Position numbers and translations under genes: made by a program
Shown here: positions 1 through 6,365 of the stretch, one piece after another
How positions within the stretch are numbered: position 1 is the first letter of the stretch
Layout: the number at the start of each line of letters is the position of its first letter
Notes under the pieces: generated by a model
The model's input: only the letters and a program-made list of their open reading frames with translations
Told to the model about the DNA's origin: nothing
The model's database searches: none
Origin: Coemansia sp. RSA 922
Lineage: Eukaryota > Kickxellomycota > Kickxellomycetes > Kickxellales > Kickxellaceae
DNA length: 17,869 bases
Direction: 5' to 3'
Assembly: GCA_027577415.1 (NCBI GenBank)
Contig: JANBQS010000444.1
Location: forward strand, 1-17,869

Positions 1-3000
1 GACCGCGCAGCGAATTCAAAATGCTTGGGCTGAACAGGTCGCTGGATCTTGACCGTATGCGAGGACAACGAGACAGTTTATTCATACTCAGTCCGGCACC
101 AGCCAGGAGCGATGATCTTGGCAGCTCGATTCCCGTATTCAACGATCCTAATGCTGTGCTTGTGAGCACGGCCTTTGGAAGACTTGACACTACTTCGCAG
201 TATGTGCTGTGCTGGGACACTGCGCTGCGGCGACACGCAGTCTACCAATGCATTGTCTCGAGTCGTCCGCTGGACAACGACGATGACTACTCGTCAGACA
301 CCGACACAAGCACTGGTACTGGCACTGGCACCTTAGCGGGCCGAGCTGCTGGAGCTGATCGGGGTCACTTGTCAGCGTCACGCCCTGGACTGAGTCGTCA
401 GCCCTCAATGTCAGTGCAGCGGCGCTCCTCGGCTGCCGTGTCTGCTGCAGCCATGGCAGCGTCGCGGCGTAAAAGTAGCTACGGCTCGGCAGTGAAAGGC
501 GACCGCCGCAACTCGCTGCTTGGCCGTGTGTCGTTCAACGACTCGCCTGGCGCCAACTACGCAGCCGATATATTTCGCGAGCAGCGCCAGACCAGAGCTG
601 AGATTATTCTCCACTTGTGCTGGGCTGAGCGCCGCCAACGAGGCGAGCTACGGATCTCGGATGCAATGAGCGCCCAATTATTTGTCATTCAGTCTGCTAC
701 AGGCAGTGACGTTATGTGCGTATTCTTCCGCGACATTGGCCAGGTGGTTGGCCTGGAAACATCAGGATTTACTGAGATATTCCGTTACTCGGCCCGGTCC
801 GCGGCGCTGGTGCACGCGATTCGGTCCGATATCGACGACTTGCTTATCGTTACTGACTCTGGCTGCGTGGCACTGGTATTTGGCGATGGCGAGGAGCCAG
901 TTCCACTGGAGACAACGCCTCAGGGACAGATCTCTATGATTCGACACATAGAGGGTACCCAGGCGACGCTTGGCACAGCGACCGAGCACGAAGACGTTGT
1001 AGTATCCACAAGTGTCCAAATTCCCAGACTAGTTCTGTCAGCACTAGACTCGCTGTCATTTGTCCTGTCTGTGTCATCGTACTCGCAATTTAGGCGGTGT
1101 GTGATTGCCTCTGCTTGCCAAACCAAGGGCCCGGAAGCCTTGCTGGGCAGGCTATCGATGTTGCTAGTCCGCGGAGAAGACAGAGGAAGCCCAGCCGTTA
1201 TCCTCGGCGCTCGCGCGAAAAAGGAGCTGCGGGACCGAGCCGCCGCAGTTTTGTACGCTCTTCACCTTGTGTTCGAAGACGCTGCCATGCACAAGGCAGA
1301 ACCAGCCTCGCAGTTGTACGATTTTGGCCAGCTACTCGCGCAGTTCGCCCAACAGCACTCAATTTCTCGTGCAAAGCAGTTCTACGCATGTGCCGGATTC
1401 GGCTCTGGGAGCGCTGTCGCTGGAAAGGCCGCGAATAATCGTCAGCGGGCGGACTGCGACATTCCCTCGCTGCCTCTCTTCGCGCAGTGGGCATTATCGC
1501 TGGCCAGCTACGACACGACAAGGCTACGTCCATTCCCGTCGCTGAGTCACATTGCCGAGCTGTTTACCCTTAATGACTGCAAGCCAGTGCGCGGCGCTCA
1601 AAACACGCTAAAGCTGCTGGATACCGTTGCCGACATTTTATTCCAGCTGCGTGTAGGCTGCCAATCGCCGACAGTCTTGCAGAGTCTGGCTGCTGACAGA
1701 GAGCCCCTACAGCTGCTGCTTCAGCTGACGCCAGAACTACAGTGGCTCATCGGGGTTACCATGATGCAATCACGCAAGGTGTGCACTTTCCAGTGGCCGC
1801 CCTCGGTGCTAATGCTGCTTGGGCGCCAAGATCTCGTTGTCAACTTTGGCTGCAGATCGGCCGGCAGCTCTTTGAAACCAGGCGATAAACAACGAAAACT
1901 GGTTCCCGCAGCATGCGCTCAAGTGGACGACGATAAGCATGGCTCGCCCGAAAGTAAAAGCATTGTAGAGCTGTGCGAGGAAGCGCTAGGGTTGCTTACG
2001 AAGGCTCACATTGGCAACACCGACTCTGGACAGTCTACCGAGTCGCGGGAGTTTAGCAGCGTGTCATTCGGTCGCGATCTTCGAGTTGAAGAGGCTAACC
2101 GATTACTCCAGCTGGCCACAACGGTGCATACCAACTATCTGCTCCCTTCTTCCGCCACTACAGACGAGGCAGTGGACAGTGTCGAGGGCGCAAAGGCATT
2201 GTATATGGATCAGCTCGCGTGTCGAACGCTGGCGCTGCCGCTGGGCAGAAGTCTGTTTGACTACAGCACGCGGAACCTCGACTCGCAGGACGCACTAAAA
2301 ATCCTCGGTCCTAAAGTATCTGCCCGATTTCGTGGACACAAGGCCGACACAGTGTGGGCTACAGGCAGTGTGGATGCAAGCTGGCCTCTCTTCCACAGCG
2401 GAGTGGCAGCGGCGCTGTCGATCGAGCGATGCCAAGCGAAGGGCGTCCATCCTTCTTGGGTGCTGCTGAACTGGCCGTCTGAGCTGGCATCAGATACAGA
2501 GGCCGGCAGCGAGGCCGACCAGCACAAAAAGTACCGAGACTCGCTGGCATTGCACGCAGGGTTCTTGCTTGGAATGGGCATGTTGTCCGGGCATAGCGAG
2601 CTGGACGATGAGAGCCAGGCTCGCCAAGCAGTCACGTCTCGACACACCGGTGGGCCACTGTGCGACATTCCTCCGTGGCAGGCGTTCAAGTACTTGAGCA
2701 TACGCCATGGTTTGACGTCGATTGCGCTGTTGCTTGGCCGGGCATGTGCGCACCGAGGAACTATGAACAGCTCCGTGAGCAAGGTCCTCTCGCTCCACAT
2801 CCCAAACCTGCTTCCTCCAGGATCGTCTGAGCTGATGCTGCTGTCGTATGGCACTCAGGCGGCGGCGATGCTTGGGCTAGGGCTGCTCTTTATGCAATCG
2901 CAAAACAGGCGCATGGTGGAAGTCATGCTTCGGGAGCTTTTGAGTATCAAGCAAAGCCCCTTTGGTAACGCGAGCAATAGCCTGGATAGCTCGGATGTGG

Positions 3001-4814
3001 CTGAGAGTACTGCCGAGTGCTATTCTCTTGCCTCTGGGTTCGCTCTGGGCTTGGTCGTGCTTGGCCAGGGCCTGTCTACGCAGTCGCTTGCTGACTTGCA
3101 GCTTCTCGACACGCTGTCAGAGACGATGGGCAGCAGCAGCGGCACTGGCACTGGCACCAGTACTGGACGTGGTGCAAGACCAGCAAATGCAGATGGCCCT
3201 CTAACCGGCCAATATGGCGTACGCAATGACTTATCCTTGGGTGCCAGTGACCGCCAGGGTTTGGCAAGCAGTGGAGGGGGTATATCCGATCTGGGGCTTA
3301 TTGCCGCGCTTGGGCTGGCGTTTTTGGGCACTGATTACGGACCAGCAGCTCAAAGGCTAGCACTCCCTGCCGTTGCACAGCAGCTCCGAACAGCCGATCC
3401 GTTCATACTGCTTTGGAAGTCGCTGATGCGGTTTTTGATCTTGCTAAGCTCGGTCCGTCCAACGCGAGAGTGGGTCGAGGCAAGCATGCCCTTGCCACTT
3501 GCCGCCATGCCTGGCCCGATTCCAGCAGATCTATGTCGCGTGCGCCTAAACGTCGTTTCTGCTGCCTGCTTTGCCATGGCGCTAAAGTTTGCTGGGACTG
3601 AGGATAAGGCCGCACATGCCACTACGCTGGCGTATTTTGACGAAATGGAGGCCATCGCCAGCAAGCCAGTGCTGGGCTACGAGGCAAGCCTGACACGCGC
3701 CTGCGCTCAGGTATGCCTCGATATTCTAAGCATCTCGGCAGCGCTGGTGATGGCTGGTAGCGGCGATGTTTCTACCATGACGCGGCTAAGAGCCCTGCAC
3801 GGCGTCAGTGGTAGCCGGTCGTATGGCAATCATATGGCGGTGCACATGGCGCTAGGTATTCTGTTTATTGGAGGCGGTGCTCGGTTCACCATCTCGCGCT
3901 CCCATGAGAGCATAGCCATGCTGGTCGTCGCACTGTTCCCGCGCTTTCCGCAGCATTACACGGACAACGTCGAGCATTTGCAAGCATGGAGGCACATTTG
4001 GGCGCTGTGCGTCGAGCCGCGCTGCCTCGTCGTACGTGATGCAGCTACGGACAAAATTTGTCGTAATGCCACTGCTTCGATCGCTCGCCTGGCTTGTTCA
4101 GGCATGCGCGAGACTGAGACGGTTGTTCCGCCCATGTCATTCCGATTGCTGGCAGGAGCAGTCTCGGTTCGACTACAGGCTCCAGGGTACTTGCCATTAG
4201 ATCTGGACCTTATGCGCTCAGCTGCCACAGAACAGCACTTGCTGGCTCGCCGCGTCGTGTACCTGCAGCCTTCTACTGATATCTTACAGTCCGCTGTAGC
4301 CGGCATAAACGGCCATCCTGGCATGTTTGAGCAATACCGCGAATGGCTGTCAGATGCGCAGCATCGCGTCGTAGATGTCACTGAGCGGCTATCCACAGGT
4401 GACCCTACTAAGGTACCTGATGTGGCATCTGTTGCCAAGGCTATACACAGTGTTGAGCGCATGCGCTTGTGTGTGCAGTTCTCGCGCCATACCTTAGCTA
4501 TATGCCCTAATGACGACTCTGCTGTGGCTGCTACTACCCTTGGCGTAATTAACGCTTCCGAAGGCTGGGCTGAGACAACCTATACGGCATGGATGTCTGT
4601 TCGCGAGAAAGTACTAGCGCTTGCGCGACTGGAGTCAAGCCAGCGCATAGTTACCGCCTACTGGACGGGCAGCCAAGCGCCAAGCAGCAGCAATGCCTTT
4701 CACTCTGTTGTCGGCCTGCTAAGCGCGGCACTGGATCTTCCCTCTCCAGCCCAAGCGCTGGAGCTTGCAAAGCATGTCCCCATTGCCTCTTTGGTTGACT
4801 ACGTATTAATGTAA
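1..4814 (+). CDS. APC1: Anaphase-promoting complex subunit 1 (APC1/Cut4 family), 5' end outside window
   Basis: APC1 is the largest scaffold subunit of the anaphase-promoting complex/cyclosome, the nuclear E3 ubiquitin ligase that triggers anaphase and mitotic exit. Numbering is from the first in-frame ATG at 21 (1597 residues). Family signatures seen: DLRVEEANRLLQ near 685, LALPLGRSLF near 740, FHSGVAAAL near 790, then proteasome/cyclosome-type helical repeats: HAGFLLGMGM (about 844), YLSIRHGLTSIALLLG (about 890), LSLHIPNLLPP (about 920), YSLASGFALGLVVLGQG (about 1001), LIAALGLAFLG (about 1093) and HMALGILFIGGG (about 1274). A long Ser/Arg-rich, low-complexity insert lies at about 90 to 175; such loops carry mitotic phosphosites in other APC1 proteins (family knowledge). 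The frame stays open leftward to the window edge, and the alignment I recall begins well inside the family's N-terminal beta-propeller, so roughly 150 to 200 N-terminal residues are probably missing and ATG 21 is probably internal. No intron is visible. The stop lies 162 bp before the next gene. Confidence 0.93.
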   Translation, partial: PRSEFKMLGLNRSLDLDRMRGQRDSLFILSPAPARSDDLGSSIPVFNDPNAVLVSTAFGRLDTTSQYVLCWDTALRRHAVYQCIVSSRPLDNDDDYSSDTDTSTGTGTGTLAGRAAGADRGHLSASRPGLSRQPSMSVQRRSSAAVSAAAMAASRRKSSYGSAVKGDRRNSLLGRVSFNDSPGANYAADIFREQRQTRAEIILHLCWAERRQRGELRISDAMSAQLFVIQSATGSDVMCVFFRDIGQVVGLETSGFTEIFRYSARSAALVHAIRSDIDDLLIVTDSGCVALVFGDGEEPVPLETTPQGQISMIRHIEGTQATLGTATEHEDVVVSTSVQIPRLVLSALDSLSFVLSVSSYSQFRRCVIASACQTKGPEALLGRLSMLLVRGEDRGSPAVILGARAKKELRDRAAAVLYALHLVFEDAAMHKAEPASQLYDFGQLLAQFAQQHSISRAKQFYACAGFGSGSAVAGKAANNRQRADCDIPSLPLFAQWALSLASYDTTRLRPFPSLSHIAELFTLNDCKPVRGAQNTLKLLDTVADILFQLRVGCQSPTVLQSLAADREPLQLLLQLTPELQWLIGVTMMQSRKVCTFQWPPSVLMLLGRQDLVVNFGCRSAGSSLKPGDKQRKLVPAACAQVDDDKHGSPESKSIVELCEEALGLLTKAHIGNTDSGQSTESREFSSVSFGRDLRVEEANRLLQLATTVHTNYLLPSSATTDEAVDSVEGAKALYMDQLACRTLALPLGRSLFDYSTRNLDSQDALKILGPKVSARFRGHKADTVWATGSVDASWPLFHSGVAAALSIERCQAKGVHPSWVLLNWPSELASDTEAGSEADQHKKYRDSLALHAGFLLGMGMLSGHSELDDESQARQAVTSRHTGGPLCDIPPWQAFKYLSIRHGLTSIALLLGRACAHRGTMNSSVSKVLSLHIPNLLPPGSSELMLLSYGTQAAAMLGLGLLFMQSQNRRMVEVMLRELLSIKQSPFGNASNSLDSSDVAESTAECYSLASGFALGLVVLGQGLSTQSLADLQLLDTLSETMGSSSGTGTGTSTGRGARPANADGPLTGQYGVRNDLSLGASDRQGLASSGGGISDLGLIAALGLAFLGTDYGPAAQRLALPAVAQQLRTADPFILLWKSLMRFLILLSSVRPTREWVEASMPLPLAAMPGPIPADLCRVRLNVVSAACFAMALKFAGTEDKAAHATTLAYFDEMEAIASKPVLGYEASLTRACAQVCLDILSISAALVMAGSGDVSTMTRLRALHGVSGSRSYGNHMAVHMALGILFIGGGARFTISRSHESIAMLVVALFPRFPQHYTDNVEHLQAWRHIWALCVEPRCLVVRDAATDKICRNATASIARLACSGMRETETVVPPMSFRLLAGAVSVRLQAPGYLPLDLDLMRSAATEQHLLARRVVYLQPSTDILQSAVAGINGHPGMFEQYREWLSDAQHRVVDVTERLSTGDPTKVPDVASVAKAIHSVERMRLCVQFSRHTLAICPNDDSAVAATTLGVINASEGWAETTYTAWMSVREKVLALARLESSQRIVTAYWTGSQAPSSSNAFHSVVGLLSAALDLPSPAQALELAKHVPIASLVDYVLM
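309..332 (+). repeat. GGCACT-type hexanucleotide repeat inside APC1 (Gly-Thr tract)
   Basis: The sequence alternates ACT/ACC with GGT/GGC codons and encodes Ser followed by a Thr-Gly-Thr-Gly tract, at about residues 97 to 104 of the annotated APC1. It lies in the disordered Ser-rich insert of the N-terminal region, where length variation would be tolerated. Confidence 0.7.
3132..3167 (+). repeat. Second Ser/Gly-Thr hexanucleotide repeat inside APC1
   Basis: Three AGC codons are followed by GGCACT-type units and encode Ser-Ser-Ser then alternating Gly-Thr, at about residues 1038 to 1049. It is the same repeat unit as at 309 to 332 but lies in a loop between the helical repeats near 1017 and 1093, which suggests a disordered insert within the cyclosome repeat domain. 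Confidence 0.7.
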
Positions 4815-4867
4815 ACCATGAATGTTCGTTCCAACAGTCGATAGCACACAACGGCGTGATCGGCCCC

Positions 4868-4967
4868 GTAAATACTACATGCCAAGTTTTAAACATAGGA
4901 GCTTGATAATTCTGGGCAAAAAATGTTTGAAAATATTTAGATGCTACATAATTAATATTATTTTCAG
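4868..4967 (+). other. Possible 5' UTR intron of the ankyrin-repeat gene
   Basis: A GTAAAT donor-like site at 4868 and a strong pyrimidine tract plus acceptor (TTATTTTCAG, ending at 4967) bracket 100 bp, close to the size of the three coding introns here. The acceptor sits 9 bases before the ATG at 4977. Neither upstream ATG (4818, 4822) joins in frame to the ankyrin reading frame through this splice, so any such intron would be untranslated. The other introns end in TAG and this one would end in CAG. It is a weak call resting on sequence pattern only. Confidence 0.25.
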
Positions 4968-4976
4968 AGATACTCA

Positions 4977-5732
4977 ATGGCGCCCTTGGTGATGATGACC
5001 GACTTTCGGCTGCTGCCTGCGCAGCGCTTTCACCAGGCAATTATCGACAACGACATACAGATGCTGGAGTGGCTAGTGAAGAACAAAAAGATCGATGACC
5101 TGCGCAACCAAGCAGCAGACGACAGTGGCTGGTCGTCATTGATGCTTGCCGCGCGCTACGGGCGACTGGACATTGCTCGATACTTGCTGGATCTGGGTCA
5201 CGAAAACGAATCTATATCGACAGACTCTGAGGGAAACACGGTGCCAATGATCAGCGCCAAATACCGGCATGAATCCATATGCCTGGCGTACTTGGAGCGA
5301 TATCCAAAGACAATGTCTGAAGTCAACAGGGACGGTGGCAGCGCTATCAGCTGGGCCGCGCAAAACGGACTGAATAGGGTCATTGGCTGGATCTTGGACC
5401 ATGGCGGCAACGTTAACCAGCGAGATATCGAAGGAAACACGCCGCTGCACCATGCCGCTTCTTGGAACCAGTACTCGACTGCGACCTTACTCCTCGAAAG
5501 AGACGGGCAGCCTGGTTTGAAGAATCACAAGGGATATACCGCAATAGAGTACGCCTACTCGAACGCCATGGACAAGCACCTTAGAGACACGGCAGCCAGA
5601 TTACAGTTCAAGCGACAGCAGCTGTCAAAGCAAGCAGGGCTATATAGCCTATCGCCTGCTCGCGCCAGCGCTGACACGCCATTGCCTACGCCGCCAAAGG
5701 CTTTGCCGCAGGACCACAGCATGGCCAAGTAA
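4977..5732 (+). CDS. Ankyrin-repeat protein, Avo2-like (candidate TORC2-associated)
   Basis: The 251-residue protein is almost entirely ankyrin repeats: about 15 to 48, 50 to 82 (GWSSLMLAARYGRLDIARYL), 85 to 117, 119 to 150, and 152 to 184 with the canonical GNTPLHHAA at 153 to 161. A partial sixth unit and a charged helix with KRQQ follow, then a short tail with Ser-Pro and Thr-Pro sites (S226, T234, T238). Order and spacing resemble yeast Avo2, an accessory TORC2 subunit at the plasma membrane: an N-terminal basic/hydrophobic helix, then the GWSSL..A..GR repeat, then LGH. Other small fungal ankyrin proteins share this plan, so the family is firm but the TORC2 role is inferred. ATG 4977 is used; M6 and M7 are alternatives. 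It follows APC1 on the same strand by 162 bp and ends 39 bp from the convergent CBP6 stop. Confidence 0.8.
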   Translation: MAPLVMMTDFRLLPAQRFHQAIIDNDIQMLEWLVKNKKIDDLRNQAADDSGWSSLMLAARYGRLDIARYLLDLGHENESISTDSEGNTVPMISAKYRHESICLAYLERYPKTMSEVNRDGGSAISWAAQNGLNRVIGWILDHGGNVNQRDIEGNTPLHHAASWNQYSTATLLLERDGQPGLKNHKGYTAIEYAYSNAMDKHLRDTAARLQFKRQQLSKQAGLYSLSPARASADTPLPTPPKALPQDHSMAK

Positions 5733-5771
5733 GGTGTTTGGTAATATATTCGCAATTTACATGAAGAGGGC

Positions 5772-6134
5772 CTAGTCTACGCGCAGCGATGTCCGCTTGT
5801 TCGATTTCACGGCCGTGTCGATGCTCTCCAGCAGCTTCGTATAGTAACCCTTGTTCGATACCGGGTCAGCAAGTGCCTCTGAAACCTTGTACTGGGATCG
5901 GTACTTGTTAGATACGAGGTTGCTCAACGCCTCTAGCTCTCGCTCAACAAGCCCGGCCTCTCGGCTAAGTTCCTCGCCACGCAGCGAGTTGAGCCTGTCG
6001 AACTTGGTCTTCATTTGAGCCTTTAGCACGCCCTTGTAGCAGTGTGTCGGGCGAAGCTTGTCAGCTGGCCACTGGCCGATAACACGCGCATACGACCGAT
6101 ATAGATCGCTGAGCTTTCCCGTGTATCTCGACAT
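5772..6134 (-). CDS. CBP6: Cbp6/UQCC2-family mitochondrial cytochrome b translation and complex III assembly factor
   Basis: The protein has 120 residues. In yeast, Cbp6 pairs with Cbp3 at the mitoribosome exit and receives newly made cytochrome b for complex III; human UQCC2 is the counterpart. Sequence evidence: an N-terminal helix ending in QWPADKLRP (21 to 29), the family's W/Y-P-x-D segment; then a helix rich in K, R and E; then ALSNLVSNKYRSQYKVSEAL (69 to 88) and NKGYYTKLLESID (94 to 106), which closely match the C-terminal half of yeast Cbp6 as I remember it. LYR at 11 to 13 superficially recalls LYR-motif proteins, but the WP-D and C-terminal match favour Cbp6. The start at 6134 is chosen because the 47 codons of open frame upstream translate an AT-rich leader (Phe/Lys runs). 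The start is 231 bp from the divergent CUE3 start and the stop is 39 bp from the ankyrin-gene stop. Confidence 0.8.
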   Translation of the reverse strand: MSRYTGKLSDLYRSYARVIGQWPADKLRPTHCYKGVLKAQMKTKFDRLNSLRGEELSREAGLVERELEALSNLVSNKYRSQYKVSEALADPVSNKGYYTKLLESIDTAVKSNKRTSLRVD

Positions 6135-6365
6135 TTTTTTCGAGTCAAAATTCCGTTTAAAGAAAAAGAAAGTAATTTTTTTAAAAGGAAAATTGGCAAA
6201 GGAGAAAGAGAAGCCCTCAGCTCTATTATAGCTGCGGCCACCCTGACGGGGATCGTGCCTCCACGCCATTAGCAAAGCCTGCCTACGTCGCTTTGCTTAG
6301 CTTTGCTTCTCCACGGACCTTCAATTTACTCTTTTTTTTATCTATCGCTATTCTACACTGCTCTC
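6135..6365. promoter_or_regulatory. Divergent promoter region of CBP6 and CUE3
   Basis: These 231 bp separate two opposed start codons and must hold both promoters. An ATTGG (CCAAT on the minus strand) lies at 6192 to 6196, about 58 bp before CBP6. Fungal HAP/CCAAT complexes often control respiratory genes, so the site is plausible but untested. The CBP6 side is a long pyrimidine-rich minus-strand tract and the CUE3 side a T-rich tract ending in CTACACTGCTCTC. The octamer GCTTTGCT occurs at 6290 and 6300, and its reverse complement at 6271. No clear TATA box is seen. Confidence 0.6.
6271..6307. repeat. Three copies of an 8-mer (AGCAAAGC / GCTTTGCT) in the CBP6-CUE3 promoter
   Basis: AGCAAAGC at 6271 to 6278 pairs as a perfect inverted repeat with GCTTTGCT at 6290 to 6297 (11-nt spacer). 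That copy is directly repeated at 6300 to 6307. The cluster lies 59 to 95 bp upstream of the CUE3 start. It may be a factor-binding cluster; no known site name is claimed. Confidence 0.5.

Noticed and set aside
2261..2854. A 197-codon open frame antisense to APC1
   Set aside because: It lies wholly within conserved APC1 coding sequence and shows no domain; codon-bias shadow.
4822..4990. Open frame between APC1 and the ankyrin gene (about 55 codons)
   Set aside because: It is AT-rich, overlaps the ankyrin start out of frame, and has no coding signature; at most an upstream ORF.
5802..6134. LYR-motif (SDHAF3/LYRM) identity for the CBP6 gene, from LYR at residues 11 to 13
   Set aside because: The following QWPADK segment and the C-terminal ALSNLVSNKYRSQY block fit Cbp6/UQCC2 rather than the LYRM fold.
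6303..6365. N-terminal extension of CUE3 resembling a signal anchor
   Set aside because: The 21 extra residues translate the T-rich leader, and ASCC2/Cue3 proteins are cytosolic without a membrane segment.
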